Source of the DNA: Mesorhizobium kowhaii
GTDB lineage: Bacteria; Pseudomonadota; Alphaproteobacteria; Rhizobiales; Rhizobiaceae
Reading direction: 5' to 3'
DNA length: 64,000 nucleotides
Assembly: GCF_003253745.1 (NCBI RefSeq)
Contig: NZ_MZXV01000013.1
Span: forward strand, 930,001 to 994,000
In this document: piece after piece, positions 42,224-49,819 of the stretch
Position numbering within the stretch: position 1 is the stretch's first letter
Layout: each line of letters starts with the position of its first letter
Program-made: the position numbers and the translations under genes
Notes under the pieces: generated by a model
Told to the model about the DNA's origin: nothing
The model's database searches: none
Seen by the model: only the letters and a program-made list of their open reading frames with translations

Positions 42224-42676
42224 ATGATCGAATTCCGCCGAGCGCAAGCGTCCGACCTGCCTGATATCGTCGCGATGCTGGCCGACGATCCGCTTGGCGC
42301 CGGCCGTGAGGACACCTCGGTGCCGCTGGCGCGCGGTTATGTCGATGCCTTCAACGCCATCGACGCCGATCCCAATCAGCTGCTGGCGGTCGCCATGGAC
42401 GGCGGCGAGGTGATCGGTACCTTGCAGATCACCTTCCTTGCAGGGCTCTCGCACAAAGGTGCCTGGCGCGGGCAGATCGAGGCGGTCCGGATTGCCAGCC
42501 ACCGGCGCTCGGGCGGGATCGGCAGGCAGATGATCGACTGGGCGATCGCGCAATGCCGGGCGCGCAATTGCAGCCTGGTCCAGCTCACCACCGACAGGTC
42601 GCGAGCGGACGCGCACCGCTTCTATGAGGACCTCGGCTTCACCGGCAGCCATCTCGGCTACAAGAAGGCCTTGTGA
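42224..42676 (+). CDS. GNAT-family N-acetyltransferase
   Basis: A 150-residue acetyltransferase. The acetyl-CoA motif is EAVRIASHRRSGGIGRQMIDWAIAQCRARN (about residues 84-113), with MIEFRRAQASDLPDIVAMLADD at the start and AHRFYEDLGFTGSHLGYKK at the end. The substrate is unknown. Similar proteins often accompany MocR-controlled genes. It starts 75 bp after the PNPOx-like gene on the same strand and may be cotranscribed. Confidence 0.88.
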   Translation: MIEFRRAQASDLPDIVAMLADDPLGAGREDTSVPLARGYVDAFNAIDADPNQLLAVAMDGGEVIGTLQITFLAGLSHKGAWRGQIEAVRIASHRRSGGIGRQMIDWAIAQCRARNCSLVQLTTDRSRADAHRFYEDLGFTGSHLGYKKAL

Positions 42677-42758
42677 TGCCAGGCGCGGTTCCAGGCCGGC
42701 CGCGACTGGCGCATAGCGGGAGGCTGTCATGCTCTATTCAAGTTGCCGGGGAGGGCTG

Positions 42759-42785
42759 ATATAGGTCAGTCAGGTTGACCTATAT
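42759..42785. promoter_or_regulatory. 27-bp palindromic operator before the aminotransferase gene
   Basis: ATATAGGTCA and TGACCTATAT are perfect 10-bp inverted arms around GTCAGGT, ending 24 bp before the TTG start. Its position should block transcription or sit at the promoter. No regulator gene is adjacent, so the binding protein is unknown. Confidence 0.65.
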
Positions 42786-42809
42786 AAAAACTGTCGCGGG
42801 AGGCGCGTT

Positions 42810-44018
42810 TTGACGTTGATGAATCTGTTGGCTTCGCGCTCGTCGCGCATGAAGGCGTCCGAAATCCGCGAACTGCTGAAGCTGCTCGACCAGCCCGACA
42901 TCATCTCGTTCGCCGGCGGCATTCCCGATCCGGCGCTGTTTCCGGCCGAAGCGATCCGCGACGCCTATGCCGATGTGCTGGGCGGCGGCGAGGCGGGCGC
43001 GGCGCTGCAGTACCAGGTCTCGGAAGGCTATCTGCCGTTGCGACGCTGGCTGGCGTGGCAGATGGGCAAGCTCGGCGTCGCATGCGACGAGGCCAACATC
43101 TTCATCACCTCCGGCTCGCAGCAGGCGCTGGATTATCTCGGCAAGCTGTTCCTGTCGCCGGGCGATACCGCGCTGGTGACATGGCCGACCTATCTCGGCG
43201 CGCTGCAGGCGTTCAACGCCTATGAGCCGCGCTATGAGCGGCTGACGATTGACGGCGGCAACATGACGCCGGCGGCCTATCGCGCTGCCGCCGCCACGAA
43301 TGGCGGCCGGGCCAAGTTCGCCTATCTGGTGCCGGATTTCGCTAACCCGACCGGCGAAACGCTGAACCGGCAGCAGCGCGAGGCCGTGCTCGACCTCGCC
43401 GGCGAGCTCGACATTGCCGTCATCGAGGACGCCGCCTATCGCGCGCTGCGCTATGACGGCGAGGGCGTGCCGCCGATTCTGGCGCTCGACTGCGCCCGTT
43501 CAGGCGGCATCGACAAGGCGCGCACGCTCTATTGCGGCTCGTTCTCGAAAATCCTGTCGCCGGGCATGCGCGTCGGCTGGGTGTGCGCGCCGCGCCACAT
43601 CGTCGAAAAGCTGGTGCTGATGAAGCAGGCCTCCGACCTGCACAGCCCGTCGATCAACCAGGTGGTGATGCATCGTGTCGCCGAGGCCGTGTTCGACGGC
43701 CAGGTGGAAAAGCTCATCGGCGCCTACCGCGAGCGCCGCGACGGCCTGCTCACGGCACTCGAAGCCAACATGCCGGCAGGCGTGACCTGGAGCCGCCCGG
43801 AAGGCGGCATGTTCGTCTGGGTGACGCTACCCGAGGGGTCCGACGCCACGGCACTTCTGGCGCGGGCGGTGAAGGAGGCACGCGTCGCCTTCGTGCCCGG
43901 CAGTGCGTTCTTTGCCGACGCAACCGGACGCAACACGTTGCGGCTGTCGTTCACGCTCGCCGACCGGCGCGCCGTGAGCGAGGGCATACCCCGGCTGGCG
44001 GCGATCCTGAAGGGCTGA
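42810..44018 (+). CDS. PLP-dependent aminotransferase (class I/II, 2-aminoadipate/LysN-like)
   Basis: A 402-residue fold-type I aminotransferase. Landmarks are ISFAGGIPDPALFP near residue 32, VPDFANPTGETL, VIEDAAYRALRYDG, and the PLP Lys in LYCGSFSKILSPGMRVGWV near residue 245. The class resembles LysN/alpha-aminoadipate and aromatic aminotransferases. The start is probably TTG 42810, because GGGAGG is 7 nt away; the first ATG (42819) is too distant from it. A strong palindrome just upstream implies tight regulation. Confidence 0.9.
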   Translation: MTLMNLLASRSSRMKASEIRELLKLLDQPDIISFAGGIPDPALFPAEAIRDAYADVLGGGEAGAALQYQVSEGYLPLRRWLAWQMGKLGVACDEANIFITSGSQQALDYLGKLFLSPGDTALVTWPTYLGALQAFNAYEPRYERLTIDGGNMTPAAYRAAAATNGGRAKFAYLVPDFANPTGETLNRQQREAVLDLAGELDIAVIEDAAYRALRYDGEGVPPILALDCARSGGIDKARTLYCGSFSKILSPGMRVGWVCAPRHIVEKLVLMKQASDLHSPSINQVVMHRVAEAVFDGQVEKLIGAYRERRDGLLTALEANMPAGVTWSRPEGGMFVWVTLPEGSDATALLARAVKEARVAFVPGSAFFADATGRNTLRLSFTLADRRAVSEGIPRLAAILKG

Positions 44019-44040
44019 GCCCACGCCTGATGTCGGCACC

Positions 44041-44295
44041 CTACGCCGCCACGTTCACCAGGTGATTGAGATTCGAAAGCCTGCCGCGAGCCAGCTTGCG
44101 GATTGGGTTTTCGAACCCTTCCTCGCCGGTTTCGACGACGAAGACCAGTGTCATGAAATCCAGCATGAACTCGTCAACGGCCGCCGTGATCATCTGCGAT
44201 CTGCCCTTGAAGCGACGCAGCAAAGCGTTCGCTTCTTCGATGCTGCCGACGCCGGCACTGTCGACCAGTGCTTCGAGCCTCTGAAAACTGTCCAA
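44041..44295 (-). CDS. Small hypothetical protein with TTG start
   Basis: An 84-residue soluble protein of unrecognised family: MDSFQRLEALVDSAGVGSIEEANALLRRFKGRSQ, then a hydrophobic patch EFMLDFMTLVFVVETGEEG. The start appears to be TTG, with GGAGG exactly 7 nt upstream. It is convergent with the aminotransferase gene. Nothing indicates its function. Confidence 0.55.
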   Translation of the reverse strand: MDSFQRLEALVDSAGVGSIEEANALLRRFKGRSQMITAAVDEFMLDFMTLVFVVETGEEGFENPIRKLARGRLSNLNHLVNVAA

Positions 44296-44437
44296 CTTAA
44301 TTCCTCCCAGCCGCGCCTCTAAACTTGCTTTGGAAGGGAAAGTTCCAGCCGAGAGGGGTTCTCGCGAAAAGAAATCGCCTCCACCGCTTGAATTCCGTCA
44401 ATTCGACGACCCGTTGGCAATCTTTTTTGTTCGAGGT

Positions 44438-44462
44438 GGAACCTCTGCGGCACATAAAAGTT
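44438..44462 (+). promoter_or_regulatory. EcfG (general stress response) promoter
   Basis: GGAAC (44438-44442), 17 bp, then GTT (44460-44462) matches the alphaproteobacterial EcfG consensus GGAAC-N16/17-CGTT, lacking only the first C of the -10 part. A transcript would start near 44470. Confidence 0.6.
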
Positions 44463-44469
44463 CTCACCA

Positions 44470-44553
44470 TGTCTGATCCCCCGTCAGACGTCTGAAAGCT
44501 CGTTATGAGCTTTCCAAAGGCCCGCCGGATCCCCCTCCCGGCGGGCTTTTCTG
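44470..44553 (+). ncRNA. Candidate EcfG-dependent small RNA
   Basis: An expected transcript of about 80 nt contains TCAGAC-GTCTGA (44484-44495), a perfect hairpin AAAGCTC-GTTAT-GAGCTTT (44495-44513), and an intrinsic terminator (44520-44550). The terminator loop is C-rich (TCCCCCT plus flanking CC), as is GATCCCCCG near the 5' end. C-rich, anti-Shine-Dalgarno-like loops are known in alphaproteobacterial riboregulators such as GsrN and the cuckoo RNAs. The only reading frame is 8 codons (ATG 44469). No known RNA family is recognised from sequence alone. Confidence 0.45.
44520..44552 (+). terminator. Intrinsic terminator of the candidate small RNA
   Basis: A perfect 9-bp stem GCCCGCCGG/CCGGCGGGC with a 9-nt loop is followed by TTTTCTG. 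This is the clearest Rho-independent terminator in the window, and no protein gene on this strand ends before it. Confidence 0.8.
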
Positions 44554-44678
44554 TTTGAAAGATAGACCGAGGGCTCCGCTGGGCAGGACGTGTGGTAGGA
44601 CTTGGCGGTCAGCAAGCACCCACATTGACGGCGTCCTGTCCGAGCCTAAATTCGAAAGCCTTGCGAGGAGGAATTTTC

Positions 44679-45098
44679 ATGGAACTGCATCGCGGCCGGC
44701 TCATCGACCACATCCAGCTGGTGGTCAGGGATCTGCCTGCCAGCCGGCGTTTCTACGAGGCGGTCCTGCAGGTGCTCGATGTTCCGATCGGCGGTATCGG
44801 CGAGGGCTATTTCTGGGCCGACGAACTGTTCGTCTCCAGTGCCGACAGCCCCGCGGCACTGGGAAAGCTCACCGGCCGCCATCATCTCGCCTTCCAGGCA
44901 AGGGACCACGCCATGGTCGATGCCTTCTACAAGGCCGGGCTCGCCGGCGGCGGCAAGGACAATGGCGCGCCGGGCGAGCGGCCCTATCATCCCGGCTATT
45001 ACGCCGCCTTCCTGCTCGATCCGGACGGCAACAACATCGAGGCCGTCCATCACGGCCCGGCCGCGCGCAGTGCTGCTTCCGTGAAGATCACCTTCTGA
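44679..45098 (+). CDS. VOC-superfamily (glyoxalase/dioxygenase-fold) protein
   Basis: A 139-residue metal-binding-fold protein. It has LIDHIQLVVRDLPASRRFYEAVLQVL, HHLAFQARDHAMVDAFYKAGL and YYAAFLLDPDGNNIEAVHH, giving the usual His and Glu positions of the vicinal-oxygen-chelate family. Its reaction is unknown; such stand-alone proteins range from glyoxalases to resistance proteins. GAGGAGGAA precedes ATG 44679. Its TGA stop is formed at the edge of the RIME-like element that follows. Confidence 0.87.
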   Translation: MELHRGRLIDHIQLVVRDLPASRRFYEAVLQVLDVPIGGIGEGYFWADELFVSSADSPAALGKLTGRHHLAFQARDHAMVDAFYKAGLAGGGKDNGAPGERPYHPGYYAAFLLDPDGNNIEAVHHGPAARSAASVKITF

Positions 45099-45242
45099 GA
45101 GACTGTTTGGAAATTCTACTTCGGCGGCCATCTCGCGGCGTTTTCTGCGCTTCCGGTGCTCACGGACCCAAATGTCCGCTGCGCGCCGGTTCTCGAAACC
45201 ACCACCATATGACTCGCCAGAGCGAATTTCGAAACAGTCTCT
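45096..45242. repeat. RIME-like intergenic mosaic element
   Basis: Inverted ends AGAGACTGTTTGGAAATTC (45098-45116) and GAATTTCGAAACAGTCTCT (45224-45242) enclose about 110 bp. The inside includes a small hairpin CGGAC-CCAAAT-GTCCG and the GCGCTTCCGGTGCTCACG-type core common in rhizobial intergenic repeats. No transposase is present. Only the left end recurs at 1762-1786. The element separates the VOC and C39-like genes. Confidence 0.75.
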
Positions 45243-45306
45243 GGGTGGCTTCCCACTCATTGCGTATCCTCGTATACGAGAATCCGCAAACTGATCAAGG
45301 AGTCGC

Positions 45307-45924
45307 ATGAGTCCGCTGCCTGAAACCGTGCCGTTTTTCAGCCAGTGGGAAACATCAGACATGACCATGGACGTGCTCGCCGAGGGCGCCGAAGTCGCGC
45401 TGCGGCGCGATCCGCTGTGGCAAAATTCGGGGGCGGAAACACCGGACGAATATGCAATCTGGGCCGCCAATATCTGCGGCATGGCATGCCTGAAGATGAT
45501 CCTGGCGACGCGCGGCGAGATCGTGCCGACGATCGAACTCGCCAGGCGCTGCACTAGATATGGCGGCTATGTCGTCACCGAGGGATCGATCAAGGGGCTG
45601 ATCTACGCGCCCTTCGTCAGCTTCGTGCGGGAGGTTTTTGGCCTGCAGGCCGAGGTGATGACCAATGTCGCGACGTCATACATTCCGACGATCCTGGCGC
45701 GGTCGCGGTTCTTCATCGCTTCGGTCAGCAGCTCGATCCGCTGGCCCGAGCGCGAGCCGCCCTCGAAGGGCGGCCATCTGGTGCTGGTCACCGCGGCGTC
45801 GGACCAGGGTTTCCGCTTCCACAATCCGTCCGGCCATACCAGTGCCATACAGGAGAACGCAATGTTGGCGCCGGCCGATTTCGACCGCTTCTTCGCCAAT
45901 CGCGGCATTGCGGTCGCCATTTGA
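45307..45924 (+). CDS. C39-like cysteine peptidase-fold protein
   Basis: A 205-residue protein with a papain-like C39/transglutaminase-type layout. The candidate catalytic Cys is in AANICGMACLKMIL (near residue 58) and the His in KGGHLVLVTAAS (near residue 159), followed by RFHNPSGH, the usual Asn/Asp position. No signal peptide or ABC domain is present, so it is cytosolic. AAGGAG lies 5 nt before ATG 45307. It is followed after 23 bp by a D-alanine--D-alanine ligase gene and both are clearly cotranscribed. It may process a peptide made or modified by that ligase; this is speculation. Confidence 0.75.
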   Translation: MSPLPETVPFFSQWETSDMTMDVLAEGAEVALRRDPLWQNSGAETPDEYAIWAANICGMACLKMILATRGEIVPTIELARRCTRYGGYVVTEGSIKGLIYAPFVSFVREVFGLQAEVMTNVATSYIPTILARSRFFIASVSSSIRWPEREPPSKGGHLVLVTAASDQGFRFHNPSGHTSAIQENAMLAPADFDRFFANRGIAVAI

Positions 45925-45947
45925 TTTTCGACAGTTGAGGAGTTTCG

Positions 45948-47015
45948 ATGACGGACAAGACAAGGGTGGCCATCCTCTATGGCGGGCGTTCGGCCGAACA
46001 TGACGTGTCGCGCCTCTCGGCCGCCAATGTGCTGAAGGCCATCGACCGGACGCGCTACGAGATCGTGCCGATCGCCATTTCCAGGGATGGCAGGTGGCTG
46101 CTGCAAGGTTCGTCGGTCGGCGATGCGGCAGGGGCTCCGGTATCCGAGGACGGTTTGGAGGTCGCCCTGCTGCCCGGCGGCAAGGGCAGGCTGGTGTCGC
46201 GGGATGGAACGCAGGCTGACCCCGTCGATGTCGTCTTTCCCGTGTTGCACGGGCCATTCGGCGAGGACGGCTCGGTGCAGGGCTATGCCGAGGTCGCCGA
46301 CGTTGCCTATGTCGGCTGCGGCATCCTCGCTTCGGCCGCCGCCATGGACAAGGATGTCGCCAAGCGGCTGATGCGCGAGGCCGGCCTTGCCGTCGCCCGC
46401 TCGGTGACCTTGCATCGAAACGATGTCAGTTCATTCCAGGAGATCGCCGGGGCGCTCGGCTTGCCGTTCTTCGCCAAGCCGGCGCGCCAGGGATCGTCCT
46501 TCGGGGTGAGCAAGGTGGATGACAGGGACGGCTTCCAGCAGGCCATCGAAACGGCTTTCCGCTATGACGGCAAAGTGCTGATCGAGGAGTTCGTCGAAGG
46601 CCGCGAGATCGAGTGCTCGGTGCTGCAGCGGGCCGACGGCACGCTGACGGTGTCGCTGCCCGGCGAGATCATTCCGGCCGGCAAGCACGGCTTCTACACC
46701 TATGAGGCCAAATATCTCGATGCCGACGGCGCGGTGGTCAAAGTGCCCGCCGATGTCCCGGCCGCGGTCGCAGACAGGGCGCGCGACATGGCTCGGCAGG
46801 CTTTTCAGGCGCTCGGCTGCGAGGCCATGGCGCGCGTCGATTTCTTCCTGCGCGCCGACGGTTCGCTGCTGGTCAACGAGGTCAACACGCTGCCCGGCTT
46901 CACCGATATTTCGATGTATGCCAAGGCGCTGGCGGCATCAGGCATAGGCTACAGCCAGACCATCGACGTGCTGATCGAGCACGCGCTGGCCAGGCATGGC
47001 GCGCGAACAGTCTGA
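45948..47015 (+). CDS. D-alanine--D-alanine ligase (ATP-grasp)
   Basis: A 355-residue ATP-grasp ligase. Ddl landmarks are VAILYGGRSAEHDVSRLSA at the N-terminus, FPVLHGPFGEDGSVQGYAEVADVAYVG, MDKDVAKRLMREAGL, FAKPARQGSSFGVSKV, and the metal-binding VNEVNTLPGFTDISMY. It ligates two D-Ala residues, or a related dipeptide, for the cell wall. It lies outside any mur/fts cluster and is linked to a C39-like gene, so it may be a second, specialised ligase. Hence no ddlA or ddlB symbol is assigned. Confidence 0.9.
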   Translation: MTDKTRVAILYGGRSAEHDVSRLSAANVLKAIDRTRYEIVPIAISRDGRWLLQGSSVGDAAGAPVSEDGLEVALLPGGKGRLVSRDGTQADPVDVVFPVLHGPFGEDGSVQGYAEVADVAYVGCGILASAAAMDKDVAKRLMREAGLAVARSVTLHRNDVSSFQEIAGALGLPFFAKPARQGSSFGVSKVDDRDGFQQAIETAFRYDGKVLIEEFVEGREIECSVLQRADGTLTVSLPGEIIPAGKHGFYTYEAKYLDADGAVVKVPADVPAAVADRARDMARQAFQALGCEAMARVDFFLRADGSLLVNEVNTLPGFTDISMYAKALAASGIGYSQTIDVLIEHALARHGARTV

Positions 47016-47081
47016 ATCTTTGCCAGGGAATGCTGATGGTGGCCGCCTGATCGGGCTTTAGGCGATGTGGGGCCTTTACGC

Positions 47082-47115
47082 GATGTGGGCGGTGGATTTT
47101 CCGCCGCCCCACATC
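47082..47115. terminator. Hairpin between convergent ddl-type and DUF378 genes
   Basis: GATGTGGGCGGTGG and CCGCCGCCCCACATC pair into a long GC-rich stem around ATTTT, with one bulge. It lies between the two stops and should serve both directions. Confidence 0.6.
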
Positions 47116-47122
47116 TTACCGG

Positions 47123-47356
47123 TCACGGATGATGATGGATATGCCTTTCGGCATCGACTTCCCCAACCGTAAAGCTCTGGAAGCCCGGCATGAGCTGCCA
47201 TACGGCTGCAAGGCCGATGATCAGATAGGCCAGGCGGGCCAGCATGGCGCCCCCGAGGACCGTGCCGATTACGTCATAGCCCGTTACACCCATGGACAGA
47301 AAGTTGAGACCGCCAAGGATGATGAGGGCGAGGGTGACGAGGTTCATGTTACGCAT
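47123..47356 (-). CDS. DUF378 small membrane protein, stress-induced
   Basis: A 77-residue membrane protein of the DUF378 family: two hydrophobic helices (LVTLALIILGGLNFLSMGV and AMLARLAYLIIGLAAVWQL) with the typical GGLNF...GYDVIG between them and a His-rich tail. GGAGG is 5 nt before ATG 47356. A consensus EcfG promoter lies 44 bp upstream, so it belongs to the general stress regulon. Its biochemical role is unknown. Confidence 0.85.
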   Translation of the reverse strand: MRNMNLVTLALIILGGLNFLSMGVTGYDVIGTVLGGAMLARLAYLIIGLAAVWQLMPGFQSFTVGEVDAERHIHHHP

Positions 47357-47399
47357 AAACGCCTCCTAATGTTGCCTGAGAAAAAGACGTCTGCAAAAA

Positions 47400-47424
47400 A
47401 ACGCCTGCCGTTTCAAACGGTTCC
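47400..47424 (-). promoter_or_regulatory. EcfG promoter of the DUF378 gene
   Basis: On the minus strand GGAAC (47420-47424), 16 bp, then CGTT (47400-47403) is a perfect match to the alphaproteobacterial general-stress sigma factor consensus. It lies upstream of the DUF378 gene. Confidence 0.8.
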
Positions 47425-47488
47425 GGCGATCACGAAATTGTGAACGGCCGCTACGATCCGTGAATGCGGCCAGCTTACTCGACCCGGC

Positions 47489-47734
47489 CTACTCGACCAG
47501 GATATGCGCCTCGCGCGCGGCCTCGACAAAAGCCTCCCTGGCGATGTCGGGGGACACTTCGCCGCTCGTCGCCCGGCGGCAGGCGCGCAGCGCGGACTGA
47601 TGTTTCACGCTGCCTGCGTCGCGCCAATGTGTCGTGAGCAATTCGATGGCTTGCTGGGTATTGGACAGGTTGCGGGTGGAACCGGTGACGCCGACCGAAA
47701 CCACCACGGGTTTGGAGAACCATGCGGTTTGCAT
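47489..47734 (-). CDS. DUF982 small protein
   Basis: An 81-residue protein of DUF982, a family largely confined to rhizobia. It has TAWFSKPVVVSVGVTGSTRNLSNTQQAIELLTTHWRDAG, then RACRRATSGEVSPDIAREAFVEAAREAHILVE. Function is unknown. ATG 47734 has GAGG 6 nt upstream. It is the only gene between the DUF378 and SDR genes on this strand. Confidence 0.82.
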   Translation of the reverse strand: MQTAWFSKPVVVSVGVTGSTRNLSNTQQAIELLTTHWRDAGSVKHQSALRACRRATSGEVSPDIAREAFVEAAREAHILVE

Positions 47735-47836
47735 TGGAACCTCGACTGCGTTGCAGTCGTGAACGCTTCTGGGCGGCGCTGGGTTGCATCGTTGCCAATC
47801 ACTGTAGCGTGAGGCCACCGGCAGACGCATCCAGGC

Positions 47837-48583
47837 TCACCGCTGCCCAGCCATCACGGTCACGATGTCACCAGGGACGGTGCGGCCGAGATAATCGAGA
47901 TATTCCAGGCCCGGTTTCCCCTGCTTGGCGAGAAGGACGTTCACCAGGCCGGGAACGCTCTCTTCGATGCTCAGCCGCCCGTCCGGACCGCCCAGATCGG
48001 TTCGGACCCAGCCCGGCGCCATCACCACCATGGCGCGCGATGTCCCGGCCTGGCGGGCGGCGAAGCTTCGCATGAACATGTTCAACGCCGCCTTGCTGCC
48101 GCGATAGACCTCACGCTGGCCGGTCTCGTTGTTGGCGATGCTGCCTTGCCCCGATGACATCACGCCAATCAGACCCGTCGCCGGGACGTATGGCTCCAGG
48201 CATTCGATGACGCGCATCGGGCTCAGCGAATTTGTGACCATCACCCTTACGAACTCGTCGGTCGTCACATCCGCGATCGTTTCGGTTGGGTTGTTGGTCA
48301 CGCCGGCATTGACGAACAGCATGTCGAACACTCTGCCCGACAGACGATCGCGCAACGCCGCGAGTTGATCGGGCTCGCAAATGTCGAGGATCTCGATCTC
48401 GACCCGACCGCTGTATTCGTCCGCCAAATCGTGCAGCAAAGTCCGGGTTCCGCCGCTGCGTACCGTGCCGACGACGTTCCATCCCTTTTTCAGGAACTCG
48501 GCCGCCATGGCATGGCCGAGGCCACGCGATGCGCCAATGAGGAGGATTGCAGGGGCTCGGTCGCTCGAAACGGCGGTGGACAT
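47837..48583 (-). CDS. Short-chain dehydrogenase/reductase
   Basis: A 248-residue SDR. It has LLIGASRGLGHAMAAEFLKKG (coenzyme motif), LFVNAGV, SSGQGSIANNETGQREVYRGSKAALNMF with intact YxxxK, and the APGWVRTDLGG loop. The Gly-rich motif and a following GTVRSGGTR suggest NADP(H) use. The substrate is unknown. ATG 48583 was chosen over an upstream frame without similarity. It is divergent from a LysR gene 133 bp away, which probably controls it. Confidence 0.88.
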   Translation of the reverse strand: MSTAVSSDRAPAILLIGASRGLGHAMAAEFLKKGWNVVGTVRSGGTRTLLHDLADEYSGRVEIEILDICEPDQLAALRDRLSGRVFDMLFVNAGVTNNPTETIADVTTDEFVRVMVTNSLSPMRVIECLEPYVPATGLIGVMSSGQGSIANNETGQREVYRGSKAALNMFMRSFAARQAGTSRAMVVMAPGWVRTDLGGPDGRLSIEESVPGLVNVLLAKQGKPGLEYLDYLGRTVPGDIVTVMAGQR

Positions 48584-48716
48584 GGGTGAATCTCTTCCGA
48601 CTGTGAGGGTGCCCGCGGATATAGGCAACCGCACGCCGGGCGCCAGACGCATCAAAATCAAAGTATAGTTGCATCAGGCGCTATGTCAGACGGAGCGAGT
48701 GGGATAGGCTCGTGTC

Positions 48717-49649
48717 ATGAACAATGGCGATGTCGATCTGAACCTTCTCGCGGCGCTGGATGCGCTGCTCGCCGAGGGCAGTGTGACAGGGGCGGCCCGC
48801 CGCCTCGGCCTGAGCACATCGGCGATGAGCCGGACGCTGACACGACTTCGGGCCGCGACAGGCGATCCGCTGCTGGTCCGCGCCGGGCGCGGACTTGTGC
48901 CGACACCGCGCGCTGCCGAGTTGCGCGATCGCGTCCGTGCGCTTGCGCGGGATGTGCAGGCGGTGCTGCGGCCGCAAATCACCGACGTGGACGTCGCCTC
49001 ACTCGACCTGACATTCACCATACGTGTCAGCGAAGCCTTCCTGGAATTTCTGTCCGGTCCCGTCGTGACCGCCGTCACCCAGGCAGCGCCACGCATGCGC
49101 CTGCGTTTTGTAGCCAAGCCCGACAAGGATGCGCGCCCGCTTCGGGAAGGTCTCATTGATCTGGAGATCGGCGTGCTTGGAACGTCAGCGCCGGAGATAC
49201 GCACCCAATTGCTGTTCCATGACAGGCTTGTCGGCGTGGCCCGGATCGGGCATCCGCTATTGGGAGCAGTGGTGACGCCCGAACGATATGCGGCCTGCAA
49301 CCATGTCGTGGCGTCCAAGGAAGGGGACAGGATCGAGACGATCGATGGCGCTTTGGAGAAGCTTGGCCTTGGACGGGCTATAATGGTTGTCGTGCCCGGC
49401 TACCCGGATGCAATGCGGATCGCGCGCCAATCGGATCTGGTCGCGGCCGTGCCGCGTTCGTGTCTTGGCAACACAATGGCAAGTGACCACGCCGCCACGG
49501 CGGGTCTCGAGAGCTTCGAGCTTCCGCTGCCCGTGCCGGAGTTCAAGATATCGGCCATGTGGCATCCTCGCATGGATGCCGACCCGGCGCATCGCTGGCT
49601 GCGCGACACCGTGATGTCCGTGTGCCGGGCAGCCTATCCGCGACGGTGA
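48717..49649 (+). CDS. LysR-family transcriptional regulator
   Basis: A 310-residue regulator. The winged helix is VDLNLLAALDALLAEGSVTGAARRLGLSTSAMSRTLTRLRAATGDPLLVRAGRGLVPT (NodD/SyrM-like branch architecture, without further evidence for nodulation). A full effector-binding domain follows. It is divergent from the SDR gene and is its likely regulator. A rhizobial intergenic repeat follows about 60 bp after its stop. Confidence 0.9.
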   Translation: MNNGDVDLNLLAALDALLAEGSVTGAARRLGLSTSAMSRTLTRLRAATGDPLLVRAGRGLVPTPRAAELRDRVRALARDVQAVLRPQITDVDVASLDLTFTIRVSEAFLEFLSGPVVTAVTQAAPRMRLRFVAKPDKDARPLREGLIDLEIGVLGTSAPEIRTQLLFHDRLVGVARIGHPLLGAVVTPERYAACNHVVASKEGDRIETIDGALEKLGLGRAIMVVVPGYPDAMRIARQSDLVAAVPRSCLGNTMASDHAATAGLESFELPLPVPEFKISAMWHPRMDADPAHRWLRDTVMSVCRAAYPRR

Positions 49650-49712
49650 GGTTACGGCGAGGTCGAGAAACCCCGATAGCCCAAGTCTTCCACTGGTCGA
49701 TCGTCGCCCAAC

Positions 49713-49817
49713 CTAAAGCGCGTCGCGTCTGAATGGATTCAGACGACGCGCCTTAGGTCTTTGTTTTATGCATGTCGTTCTCCCAAAACCGGGGCCACTT
49801 TTGGGCGACATGCATTA
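49713..49817 (+). repeat. Two-hairpin intergenic repeat, copy 1
   Basis: A 105-bp element made of a GCGCGTCG...CGACGCGC stem and an ATGCATGTCG...CGACATGCAT stem, joined by AGGTCTTTGTTTT. A second copy in inverted orientation is at 60911-61016. It has no coding capacity. The form is that of a dispersed REP/MITE-like element of rhizobial genomes. Confidence 0.8.
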
Positions 49818-49819
49818 GC

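Larger units (their letters stand above)
44296..44678. other. Intergenic region carrying a stress promoter and structured RNA
   Basis: This 383-bp gap between the small TTG-start gene and the VOC gene holds no credible protein gene. Its middle contains an EcfG-type promoter, three potential hairpins and a terminator, listed separately. The last 120 bp are the leader of the VOC gene. Confidence 0.6.

Noticed and set aside
45096..45242. Insertion sequence between the VOC and C39-like genes
   Set aside because: It has inverted ends but is only about 147 bp with no transposase; it is called a RIME-like element.
48717..49649. NodD (nodulation regulator)
   Set aside because: The LysR N-terminus has general NodD-like architecture, but no nod box or nod genes are nearby and the divergent gene is an SDR.
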